Positions 15,926-23,054 of a stretch of DNA of 32,430 bases are shown piece after piece. The translations under genes were made by a program, and so were the position numbers. The notes under the pieces are model-generated. The model was not told the origin of the DNA. It searched no databases and saw only the letters and a list, made by a program, of their open reading frames with translations. This DNA is from CAZGRP01 sp964527995 (GTDB lineage: Bacteria; Zhuqueibacterota; Zhuqueibacteria; Oceanimicrobiales; CAZGRP01). Positions within the stretch are counted from its first letter, which is position 1. Each line of letters opens with the position of its first letter. The stretch is from positions 1 through 32,430 of the forward strand of contig CAZGRP010000047.1 in the NCBI GenBank assembly GCA_964527995.1, in the 5' to 3' direction.

Positions 15926-17341
15926 TCACTTATTTCTACCTGCAAATGCCATGGCGGTACGCACGAGATAGACGGTCATGGTCGCAGCACCCCAGCCGAG
16001 CACGACTTCATAGGCGCGGTCCACGTGGCCGAGAAGGGCGCCGAGTACAAAGAGCCAGACGTAGATATTCCGCCGCCCGGCTACCCAACGAAAGGCGCGG
16101 TCGAAGGGGCGGTGGTCGTGAATCTGATGGCCTTGCAGCAGTCTGTAGACCCCGGAAAGTCCACGTGCGGCCAGCATCACCGCGACCAGCCCCAGAGCGA
16201 GCCCCAGCGGCTGCCAGTTGCCAGTGCCCGCAGACAAGCCCCAGCCGAGCGCCAGATACCAGGAGAATTCGAACGAAACGTCGAGAAAATGGTCAAGCCG
16301 GTCGCCGAAGCGGCTGCTGAGCAGCTTCACTCGTGCAAGCTTGCCGTCCACGCCATCCAGCACGTTGACCAGCAGGGCGATGCCCAATCCCCAGGCGTAC
16401 GACTGAACCGCGAAGAGATAGGTCGCCACGAAAGCGATGACGCCCGTCACCACCGTGACCAGATTCGGGGTCACCGAGGTCCGGGCCAAAAGACGCGTCA
16501 GCAAGTTCTCCGGAATGGGATGTAGCACCCGGGCCGGAAAATCAAGCACCCCTTTCTGAGCCGAATCGAGGAGCATGCCCTCGGCCCGGCGAAAATCATC
16601 GCGGCGACGCAGCCGGCACCAGTAGGGCCTCAAGTGGCGGCGGAGTCCGGGGACGTAATCGGGCAACTCGCCGACATCGATGAGACCAGAGGCTGACGAA
16701 GGCCCGCGCTCGGCACGCTCTGCCTTGGTGATCGAGCCGTTTTGGGCTGCCGCAAGCAGCCGGACGGCGGAGTCGGAGCCGAGTTTGGCCAGACCAATTC
16801 CCACCATACCTTCAAGCGAAGAAAGGGCAGAGGCTGTTGCTTCTGCGCTGCTGTCTTGCTTCCTGCCGTCCCTGAGTTGAACCGGCGCAGGGGCAGCCCA
16901 TACGCTACTGTAGAGACGCGGGTCGAAGACCGCCTCTCCTTCCACCCAGAGGACCTGGTCGGCCAGTTGTGCCGTTACCGTCGCCGTATCGACGCTCTCG
17001 GCCGGCCACAAGGTGACGCACATTTGTGACAGCGGTGTTTCGAGCACCGAGCGCCGCACCGTGTCGATCCAGTCGCTGATGCGCGAGCCGGTCATGAGAA
17101 CGGCACAGCGCCTGAGGCCGAGGCGGGCGAGATGGACCAGGTGACGCTGCAAGGCATTGCGGCCGAGGATCGGCTTGAGCGCTGCCGGCAGGTCTGCCCG
17201 GTCCGCAGCGCCTCCAAGATGGAGGACGATCACGGCCTGGACTTTCAGCTTCTTCTCGGTGGCAGGCTGAGCCAGCGGCCCATTGCCATCGTCGCACAAC
17301 AGTTCGCTCTTCGTGGCGATTTCTTCGATATCCAAACTCAA
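15926..17341 (-). CDS. Degenerate nucleotidyltransferase-like domain fused to CDP-alcohol phosphotransferase
   Basis: This 471-aa protein has a C-terminal CDP-alcohol phosphotransferase domain with the complete motif D-x2-DG-x2-AR-x8-G-x3-D-x3-D: D329, D332, G333, A336-R337, G346, D350, D354. Several membrane helices flank it and TSVTPNLVTV precedes it. Residues 30-230 look like a sugar-nucleotidyltransferase fold: VIVLHLGG and LKPILGRNALQRHL align with the usual LAAGxGxR and KPLxxxxGRPML, but the glycine-rich nucleotide loop is gone, so this half may be inactive. The domain order matches its neighbour at 18418-19974, so the two are paralogues. It should swap CMP of a CDP-activated alcohol for a second alcohol, forming a phosphodiester lipid. 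The start appears to be TTG at 17341, with an AGAGG 7 nt upstream; no ATG is available near there. The radical SAM stop is 31 nt before. Confidence 0.85.
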   Translation of the reverse strand: MSLDIEEIATKSELLCDDGNGPLAQPATEKKLKVQAVIVLHLGGAADRADLPAALKPILGRNALQRHLVHLARLGLRRCAVLMTGSRISDWIDTVRRSVLETPLSQMCVTLWPAESVDTATVTAQLADQVLWVEGEAVFDPRLYSSVWAAPAPVQLRDGRKQDSSAEATASALSSLEGMVGIGLAKLGSDSAVRLLAAAQNGSITKAERAERGPSSASGLIDVGELPDYVPGLRRHLRPYWCRLRRRDDFRRAEGMLLDSAQKGVLDFPARVLHPIPENLLTRLLARTSVTPNLVTVVTGVIAFVATYLFAVQSYAWGLGIALLVNVLDGVDGKLARVKLLSSRFGDRLDHFLDVSFEFSWYLALGWGLSAGTGNWQPLGLALGLVAVMLAARGLSGVYRLLQGHQIHDHRPFDRAFRWVAGRRNIYVWLFVLGALLGHVDRAYEVVLGWGAATMTVYLVRTAMAFAGRNK

Positions 17342-17371
17342 AGGGAAACCTCTCTTTCACTCGTGCGAGGG

Positions 17372-17386
17372 GTCAGGTCCCCTGAC
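17372..17386. repeat. Short palindrome covering the radical SAM stop codon
   Basis: GTCAGG and CCTGAC with a 3-nt loop form a 6-bp hairpin that contains the stop codon of the radical SAM gene (17373-17375). No U-run follows, so it is not a terminator. It may be a mobile palindromic unit or a stabilising 3' hairpin. Confidence 0.35.
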
Positions 17387-18371
17387 AGTGTTCGCACAGC
17401 GTACCGGCGAAGTCGTTGTTTCGCATTCGATCGCGGTATTGCCGGTATGCGTCGCTGTTCCAGATGTCTTTGATCGAGCGCTCGTGAATGTTGCCGAAGA
17501 CGTGCCGGCGCTCCCAGTCCACGCAGCACAAGACCATGTCTCCGTTCCAAAGGATCCAGGCACGCCAGAATGGGATGGTGCAGTAGGTGGCGTACTGCCA
17601 TTCGACATCCTCGAGCGCGAGATCCCCATTGTCCGTGATTTCGGGATGGGCCCGATTGTCCAGCTCCCTGGCTTTGAACTTGATCCGGCGTTCCTTCCAG
17701 AACGCCCGAACGTCGTCGAGCTGGCGCTCGACGTCCCGCGTGCGTACGGCCCAGACCTCGATGTGCGGCGTTTTCGATCGCAGTTCGTCTTTGATGCGCA
17801 CCAAGGTCTCGATATTTCGGATCGTCGTTTCAAAGCGCGGCCCGTTCATGATTTCTTCGTAAATACGCGGATCGATGCCGTGTACGCTGAAAACGATGTA
17901 TTCGAGGCCGGCGCGGACCAGCTCGTAAGCACGGTCCTCGGTGAGCAGGGCGCCATTGGTGATCAGCTTGGTTTTCGGCAAGAGCTTCCTGCCGCGCCTT
18001 TGGCGAATATAAGCGATGCGCTCGTGCATCTTGCGGTCGACGAGCGGGTCGTTCTGTAGATATGGACTCAAGACCTTGACATTGTTTTCAATGGCTTCGT
18101 CGACGACGCGCTGAAAGGTTGCATCGTCCATCCGGCCGCGGATCTGATTCTGCTCGCGACCCATCGGGCAGAACACGCAGCGGGCGTTGCAGCCGTACTG
18201 GGTCTGGATCTGAAGGATCTGCGGAAAGGATGGAGTGAACCGAGAAAATGCGTGGTATTTCAGGTACTCCATCACAGGTACGGAAGCAGCAGCGGGCCCG
18301 GCCGGCTTCAGTTTCTGGCGGACGCGCCGGAGCTGCTGCCGAAATGACTCGGTCGTCACGTCGACGAGCAT
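17373..18371 (-). CDS. Radical SAM enzyme with SPASM-like C-terminus
   Basis: This 332-aa protein has the radical SAM cluster motif C61-x3-C65-x2-C68 (in QYGCNARCVFCPMG), then an expected partial TIM barrel including TKLITNGALLTE and IVFSVHGIDPRIYEEIMNG. The C-terminal third has Cys residues in YCTIPF, MVLCCVDW and LCEHC, with the NGDMVLCC...VFGNIHERSIKDIWNS pattern of SPASM auxiliary-cluster domains. It therefore probably binds a second Fe-S cluster. It carries out a radical modification; the substrate is unknown. It sits between two CDP-alcohol transferase fusions (46 nt and 31 nt away), so it may modify the head-group alcohol or the finished lipid. A GGGAG 8 nt before ATG 18371 supports the start. 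No short Cys-rich precursor peptide gene is seen nearby, which argues against a RiPP role. Confidence 0.9.
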   Translation of the reverse strand: MLVDVTTESFRQQLRRVRQKLKPAGPAAASVPVMEYLKYHAFSRFTPSFPQILQIQTQYGCNARCVFCPMGREQNQIRGRMDDATFQRVVDEAIENNVKVLSPYLQNDPLVDRKMHERIAYIRQRRGRKLLPKTKLITNGALLTEDRAYELVRAGLEYIVFSVHGIDPRIYEEIMNGPRFETTIRNIETLVRIKDELRSKTPHIEVWAVRTRDVERQLDDVRAFWKERRIKFKARELDNRAHPEITDNGDLALEDVEWQYATYCTIPFWRAWILWNGDMVLCCVDWERRHVFGNIHERSIKDIWNSDAYRQYRDRMRNNDFAGTLCEHCQGT

Positions 18372-18417
18372 ATTGGATTCTCCCGGAATGACATCGGACG
18401 TGGGAAGGCGCTGCCTT

Positions 18418-19974
18418 TCAGGCGCCCTGCTCCACAGGAACGGGCTGGAGGTCCTGGGTCGGCTTGCTGCGGACCGGCCGTTTGTGCGTGTCGCGACGAC
18501 CGATTGCCTTGAGCGAGATCACCGCGCCCACCGAGAAAAGTACGGCCATGGCAACGAAAATGCCGTACATAACCGCCACGCTGCCGGTCAGCGAAAGAAG
18601 GAATGCTCCGAAGCTGAAGAAGTCGCGGCGTCCCAGGAAGTGGAGCCTGCGGAAGAACCGGAAAACGACTCCGTGCCGTTTGCCCGGAGCGCGGACGATG
18701 GCGCGGTCGAAGTCACGCATGCTGTGCGACCCCTTGCGGCGGACGAAGCGGTAGCTCAGAGCCAGAGCAGCCGCGAGCAGCACGGCGGATCCCCCGGCGG
18801 CGATATCGAGGATGGGGTTGCCGAAAGCGAAATGGGTGCCCGCTATGATGCCCAGGTACCACGAAAGGTAGGAAGCGTTGTCCATGGCCGTATCCAGAGC
18901 AGCGCCCTTGGAAGACTCCATCATCTTCACCTGCGCCAACTCGCCGTCGCAGCCGTCGAGGATGGAGGTGAGCTGCATGACCAGCCCGCCCAGGGCCACA
19001 CCCCAAGCGGTTCCTGTGGCGAAGGCGGCGGCACCGCCGAGGGCAAGGATAAAATTGGCCACCGAGACCTGGTTGGGGGTGACACGCGTATGCAGCAGCC
19101 AGCGAGTGACCCAGTTGGAAATCGGCCGGTTCAGGTAGCGCGAAATCGGGCCGTCGGTTGGCTTGCGGGTGGAGCGTACCAGCATGCGCTCGGCGTACTT
19201 GGCAGCCTGGCGGGTGTCGACATCCTGCCAGAAAAGATCGCCGATCTCGACAGCGCGAATCTTTCCTTTTCGAGCCAGGTGGTTGACGCCGTCGCTCAGG
19301 GTGCAGTCGCCTTCCTGAAAGGAGTTGCGCAAGGCCGGGAAAATTTCCTCGGAGAAGACGAAGATGCCGGTGTCGACGGCATGAAAGTCGTCGATGGTTT
19401 TCCCTACTTTCACCGGCTTTTCCTGGCGGAGCCTGACCTTGGTAGCATCTTCAAGGTCGAAAATCTGGTCCAGACGGCGGTCGACGACGACCACGCTTTC
19501 GCCGTTTTCGGGGGCGTTCTTGAGAAGGACGTCGACGGCCTGAGGATTGAACTGATGATCGGCCATGAACACAGCAAAGGGTGCGTCGATGTGGCCTTCG
19601 GCCACCAGCAGCGATACCCCATTGGACTTCTTCTTCCAGTACGGGTTCGTGACCCACTTGATCTCCACGCCCAGGTTTCGCGAGTCAATCCATCGCCGGA
19701 TTTCCTCTCCTTTGTATCCAACGACGATGACAAACTTCTCGATGCCGCGCTGTTTGGCGGTCAGGATCACTCGTTCGAGCATGGGCCTGCCAGCCACCTG
19801 GATCAAGGGCTTGGGTCGCCCGCCCTGGTAGCCGTTGAGACGTCGTCCATTGCCAGCGGCCAGAATCAATGCCTGTTGGATCTTGCGATGTTTGCCGTTG
19901 TTGTTTTCCATTCGCGTTTTCTGTTCGGGCATCGTTGTTGGTAAGGGACGTATCGACTCCGTATCTACGCACAT
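18418..19974 (-). CDS. Bifunctional cytidylyltransferase / CDP-alcohol phosphotransferase (IPCT-DIPPS-like)
   Basis: This 518-aa fusion has an N-terminal nucleotidyltransferase with intact ALILAAGNGRRLNG (glycine loop, residues 38-46) and KPLIQVAGRPMLERVI (from residue 55). A linker FWQDVDTRQAAKYAERML leads into a CDP-alcohol phosphotransferase with about six membrane segments. The transferase motif is D340, D343, G344, A347-Q348, G357, D361, D365, so the usual Arg after Ala is Gln. The architecture equals the inositol-1-phosphate cytidylyltransferase/di-inositol-phosphate-phosphate synthase fusions of archaea and thermophiles, and LicC-type head-group activators. It should make a CDP-alcohol from CTP and a phosphorylated polyol and pass it to an acceptor. 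GGAGG before ATG 19974 supports the start. No inositol-phosphate synthase or phosphonate mutase is in the window, so the alcohol is unproven. Confidence 0.9.
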   Translation of the reverse strand: MCVDTESIRPLPTTMPEQKTRMENNNGKHRKIQQALILAAGNGRRLNGYQGGRPKPLIQVAGRPMLERVILTAKQRGIEKFVIVVGYKGEEIRRWIDSRNLGVEIKWVTNPYWKKKSNGVSLLVAEGHIDAPFAVFMADHQFNPQAVDVLLKNAPENGESVVVVDRRLDQIFDLEDATKVRLRQEKPVKVGKTIDDFHAVDTGIFVFSEEIFPALRNSFQEGDCTLSDGVNHLARKGKIRAVEIGDLFWQDVDTRQAAKYAERMLVRSTRKPTDGPISRYLNRPISNWVTRWLLHTRVTPNQVSVANFILALGGAAAFATGTAWGVALGGLVMQLTSILDGCDGELAQVKMMESSKGAALDTAMDNASYLSWYLGIIAGTHFAFGNPILDIAAGGSAVLLAAALALSYRFVRRKGSHSMRDFDRAIVRAPGKRHGVVFRFFRRLHFLGRRDFFSFGAFLLSLTGSVAVMYGIFVAMAVLFSVGAVISLKAIGRRDTHKRPVRSKPTQDLQPVPVEQGA

Positions 19975-20255
19975 GCTTCCCTCCGGTATGAGTGACCTTT
20001 GTCTCCTCTCCCAACCCTGCGCACATGAGCCTCAAACTCATGTCCCCCCGTCGTATCTCTCCGGTCGAGCACGGGGCGGGTGGAGATCCTCTGTTGTATC
20101 GTGCTCGTCGCATGCCCTGTCCCTGGGAGTTGCCTGTTCCCTTGCCTGTCGAATCGAACCTCGACATCAGATCGACATGGCGGCTCTCGGGACCCCGTAA
20201 GTGGGCCCCCGGGATAGGGGTTGTGCGCTCGTTCTGTCCCTGACGGACAGTTAAA
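19975..20255 (-). other. Hairpin-rich spacer between MlaC and the cytidylyltransferase fusion
   Basis: This 281-nt spacer has no credible gene but several inverted repeats. CTGTCC/GGACAG (20234-20250) lies just after the MlaC stop, TGTCGA/TCGACA is at 20147-20166, and ACATGAG/CTCATGT (7 bp, 7-nt loop) is at 20023-20043. None carries a U-run. The stretch could be a processing or attenuation region that separates the transport genes from the biosynthesis genes, or hold an internal promoter that I could not identify with confidence. Confidence 0.4.
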
Positions 20256-20885
20256 CTACCCTTGTTCTTCGGCCAGCCTCTTTTTTAGCTTGGCGAACAT
20301 TTTCTGGTACGACCCCTTGGCGATTTGCCGGTAGAACGAATCGCGGTAAGTCTGCGCAGTGCTGACCCCGTCCACCACGATGTCATAAACCATCCAACGT
20401 CCGTTGACCTTGTGCAGTTTGTAGATGATCTCAACCTCGTTGCGACCTTTGTAGGCCCGCGTCACCACAATCGCCCTGCCGTTTTTCTTGTACACCGGAG
20501 GGTCGTATTCAATGCGGTCGGCGCGATAAACCTCCAACTTTTTTACCGACGAGTTACGAACGAGGTCGCGAAAAACCGAGACAAATTCCTTCCTCTCCTT
20601 CGGCGTCCGTTGCTTCCAGTACTTGCCCAGACTGAGACGCGAAAGCTCTCGAAAATCAATGATGCCGTTGATGATCTCCTTGAGCTGCTGGCGCACCTCG
20701 TCGGTGACGCTGTCCGGGTATGCTGCGAGGATCTTACGGACCGAATCGTTGCGTGTCCGGATCAGGTCCAGAGGGGATGGCGAGCCGTCTGTTTGTGGTT
20801 GCACGTCTTGCGGAAACGCGGCAACAGACGCTATCGCTATCAGGAAGCCGAAGACAACAGATTTGTAGAGCGAACGCTGCGACAT
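20256..20885 (-). CDS. MlaC/Ttg2D-type periplasmic phospholipid carrier
   Basis: This 209-aa protein has a signal peptide (about residues 1-25, ending near AAFPQD). The MlaC fold is plain: DFRELSRLSLGKYWKQRT, ERKEFVSVFRDLVRNSSVKK, then a strand-rich part with GRAIVVTRAYKG and VNGRWMVYDIVVDGVSTA, and a C-terminal helix ending AKLKKRLAEEQ. Family members ferry phospholipids between inner- and outer-membrane complexes in the Mla pathway. No MlaE, MlaF, MlaD or MlaA gene is present here, and the partners are instead a TolC-like factor and an RND exporter. The ATG at 20885 has AGGAG 9 nt upstream and is preferred over the TTG one codon earlier. It starts 57 nt after the TolC-like stop. Confidence 0.92.
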   Translation of the reverse strand: MSQRSLYKSVVFGFLIAIASVAAFPQDVQPQTDGSPSPLDLIRTRNDSVRKILAAYPDSVTDEVRQQLKEIINGIIDFRELSRLSLGKYWKQRTPKERKEFVSVFRDLVRNSSVKKLEVYRADRIEYDPPVYKKNGRAIVVTRAYKGRNEVEIIYKLHKVNGRWMVYDIVVDGVSTAQTYRDSFYRQIAKGSYQKMFAKLKKRLAEEQG

Positions 20886-20942
20886 CAAAAGATGCTCCTG
20901 TATGGAGACGGAAGCCTGGCGGCCTCCTCTAGATCAGATTCG

Positions 20943-22346
20943 TCACGGTTGCGGCCGATACTGCGACCAGTCGACAAGCTGCTGGCCGACGGTTTTCTCC
21001 AGCGTCGCCACGGCGACGTTGTAGTCGTAAACGTTGCGGAAGTGCTCCGCTCGCATTTCCCCATTAGCTTTGAACGCATCAAGCAGGTCTTTGATTTCCC
21101 CAACACCGATATCGAACGTCATCGAGGCGGCGCGCAGCCAGCGCTCGCTGGCCTTCATTGCTTTTTTGCTTTCCTGCATCTTGTTCGCCGTCTCGATCAC
21201 TTTCTCGTATGCTTTCCTTACTTCGAGCCTCAAGGCATTGTTCAGGAGGCGCTCGTTGACGTTCAATGTCTGCACGGCGATCTGGGCCTGCCGAACTTTG
21301 TCCCGTTTGCGGAAGAAGTCGAGCGAGTATTGGAACCCGATCAGGGCAAACGGACGAAAGTAGTTCGTGGGATTGTACACGAACGGGTTCTTCGGATCGT
21401 ATCGATCCTTCGCAAAGTTGTGGCGGATGCCGCCAGTGAAAAAGAGCTGCGGGTAGTAGTCGCTGCGCGCTGCACGCACGAGACTCTTGGCAGCGTAGAG
21501 CCCAGCCTTGAGCTGTTGGACTTCAGGCCGGCGCTGCGATGCCAACGCCAGGTATGTGTCGAGGCTGTCCAAACGGAATGTCACAGGTTCTAGGTAGTCG
21601 TCGGCAATATCGAACTTGGCGCCGGCGGGCAGCCCCAACATCATCCGCAACGCCTCATGGGCAACTCGCGACTGCGAGCGGATCTCGATGCGCCGTTTGG
21701 CGATCTCGTAGCCAAATACCTGCAGCTTGAACCGATCGTTTTGCGAAACTTCTTCCGAACCCTCTTCGAGTTTCTTCTCCAGCTTCTGGTCGGCCTCGTC
21801 GAGCTTGTCCTGGGCGTCCTTGACGATGCGTTGCGCCTCCTTTGCCAGCAAGACGGCCCAGTAGAGCTTTTTTACACGTAGTTCGATTTCATCCTGCTTG
21901 GCCAGCTTCGCCGCCTCGCTTGCCTCCACTCCGTGGGCAGCCGCCTGTCGTATCGCCGAGAGCTTTCCGAAGGTGTAAATCGGCTGCACCAGGTCGATCT
22001 CGGTCTGGATAAAATAGCGCAAATCCTGCGGGATCCTGGTCGATGTGTCGGGTGATACGATGAAGCCGGTCTTTGGGTCGATGTGACCACGTGCGCGGGG
22101 GATGGGCCCGACCGTCTCCCTCCACTCGAACTTCGGCAGGACACCGGCGTGCGCTGCCTGGCTGAGTTTGGCCCTGGCCGACTCAACCTTCAGCTCGCCC
22201 ACCTGGAGTTCGACACTGCGCTCCAAAGCGCGGCGGATACTCTCCGACAGACTGAAGCGCTGGCCTTGACTCCCTTGTTGGGCCGCAAGCAGGCCAGCGG
22301 CCAACATGACAAAAGCGAAAGTTGAGAAGCCTCGAAGCACCCGCAT
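20943..22346 (-). CDS. TolC-family outer-membrane factor
   Basis: This 467-aa protein has a signal peptide (about residues 1-23) and the two-repeat outer-membrane efflux protein layout. Helical hairpins include LAKQDEIELRVKKLYWAVLL and, in the second repeat, NNALRLEVRKAYEKVIETAN; each repeat has an amphipathic stretch for the barrel, for example QLFFTGGIRHNF. Trimeric members form a channel from periplasm to outside for type I or RND efflux systems. It is the first gene after a strong promoter and a long leader, and the MlaC gene follows directly. No membrane-fusion (adaptor) protein is encoded in the cluster, which is unusual for a TolC-RND pair. The ribosome binding site is weak. Confidence 0.9.
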   Translation of the reverse strand: MRVLRGFSTFAFVMLAAGLLAAQQGSQGQRFSLSESIRRALERSVELQVGELKVESARAKLSQAAHAGVLPKFEWRETVGPIPRARGHIDPKTGFIVSPDTSTRIPQDLRYFIQTEIDLVQPIYTFGKLSAIRQAAAHGVEASEAAKLAKQDEIELRVKKLYWAVLLAKEAQRIVKDAQDKLDEADQKLEKKLEEGSEEVSQNDRFKLQVFGYEIAKRRIEIRSQSRVAHEALRMMLGLPAGAKFDIADDYLEPVTFRLDSLDTYLALASQRRPEVQQLKAGLYAAKSLVRAARSDYYPQLFFTGGIRHNFAKDRYDPKNPFVYNPTNYFRPFALIGFQYSLDFFRKRDKVRQAQIAVQTLNVNERLLNNALRLEVRKAYEKVIETANKMQESKKAMKASERWLRAASMTFDIGVGEIKDLLDAFKANGEMRAEHFRNVYDYNVAVATLEKTVGQQLVDWSQYRPQP

Positions 22347-22612
22347 GAGTCGTTTCTAACCGTTGATGTGCGTCGCAACCGTTCGAAGCGGTTGCACCAG
22401 GCGTTGACCCTGGAGCGGCGCACACGGTTCAGGCTCCAGCGCCCGAAGGCGAAGCCGGCTGGCCAGCAGCCAGAAGCTCGTGATCCTGTCCGCATGAGCA
22501 GGCGCAACCTCAAAAACCATGTACCTTCTAACGGCTTCTCCGGTTTAAATATTTCTTGCTGGCCCTCGAACTGAAGTTGTGGCCGCAATCATGCCTGGCT
22601 GTCAAAAAACCA
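22347..22612 (-). other. Structured 5' leader of the lipid operon
   Basis: About 265 nt lie between the predicted transcription start and the TolC-like start codon, with no convincing gene. Hairpins include GCAACCG/CGGTTGC (22375-22395, 7 bp), CTGGAGC/GCTCCAG (22410-22439, 7 bp, 16-nt loop) and GGCTG/CAGCC (about 22457-22471). No known riboswitch was recognised. The length and structure suggest post-transcriptional control. Confidence 0.45.
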
Positions 22613-22618
22613 AGTCCG

Positions 22619-22647
22619 AATATAGCATCTTTGTAAATAATTGTCAA
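22619..22647 (-). promoter_or_regulatory. Near-consensus sigma-70 promoter of the lipid operon
   Basis: On the minus strand a perfect -35 TTGACA (22647-22642), a 17-nt spacer and TATATT (22624-22619; 5 of 6) are preceded by an extended -10 TG. It lies in the most AT-rich part of the window and points at the eight-gene cluster. It is the best promoter visible here and suggests strong, perhaps constitutive, expression unless the leader limits it. Confidence 0.7.
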
Positions 22648-22669
22648 CGTTTAGTTTCAATCTTAAACT
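22641..22669 (+). promoter_or_regulatory. Possible divergent promoter overlapping the operon promoter
   Basis: On the plus strand TTGTCA (22641-22646, 5 of 6), 17 nt, and TAAACT (22664-22669, 4 of 6) overlap the -35 of the minus-strand promoter. It could transcribe the leader of the small DUF883-like gene at 23055. Overlapping -35 boxes would make the two directions compete. Confidence 0.3.
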
Positions 22670-23054
22670 ATTTCAGAATCGTGTTGTTTGGCTGGTGATT
22701 TTACGATGACTGGGCACCGTTTGATTCTTGCTCAGGCCGAATTCCCGGCCCCGGTTGTGGAAGCGGCTCGGCCTGCCTGCGCGCCGCCCCGGACCTCACC
22801 CTTTCCGGGGCGGATTCGGCAGCACTCGTGCTGTCCTTATCTATAGAGGATGGCCGGGAAAGAACCACTGGCAAGAGATTTGCAAGATCTCACAACACCG
22901 TACAAGCCTGCCAAAATGGCGGGCACTTCCTGGCAGGTGCTTTTTGGACCCGGAGAGGTCGGAATTGAGTTCAAACGGATGGAGACCTGGCAGGGGGATC
23001 AGCAGCAAATGTCATCGCGATGTAAGGCCTAGCGTGAAGGAGGTGAAAGGCATC
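22670..23054 (+). other. Leader region of the DUF883-like gene, with strong hairpins
   Basis: No gene is supported here. CCGCCCCGG/CCGGGGCGG (22784-22813) is a perfect 9-bp stem with a 12-nt loop and no U-run. CAGCA/TGCTG follows at 22820-22833. A terminator-like structure is at 22904-22945 and is listed separately. The arrangement looks like a regulatory leader or small RNA ending before the coding sequence. Confidence 0.4.
22904..22945 (+). terminator. Terminator-like hairpin upstream of the DUF883-like gene
   Basis: AAGC-CTGCCA (22904-22913) pairs with TGGCAG-gt-GCTT (22931-22942) with a 2-nt bulge, and T residues continue to 22945. The loop is 17 nt long. It could end a short transcript from the divergent promoter or attenuate the gene downstream. 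Confidence 0.35.

Noticed and set aside
18235..19944. A 569-codon open frame on the plus strand opposite the cytidylyltransferase fusion
   Set aside because: It overlaps two clear minus-strand enzymes and shows no domain or start signal. It is a shadow.
20147..20166. A GGTTCGAT-containing hairpin on the minus strand that looks like a tRNA T arm
   Set aside because: The loop is 8 nt inside a 6-bp stem, the proper 5-bp/7-nt T arm does not form, and no anticodon or acceptor arm is nearby.
22190..22588. A 132-codon minus-strand frame across the start of the TolC-like gene and its leader
   Set aside because: It overlaps the signal peptide region of the TolC-like gene in another frame and has Arg/Trp/Cys-rich composition with no family features.
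22728..23054. Upstream extension of the DUF883-like protein to 204 codons
   Set aside because: The extension covers strong hairpins and has no start signal, whereas ATG 23055 has an almost perfect Shine-Dalgarno sequence.
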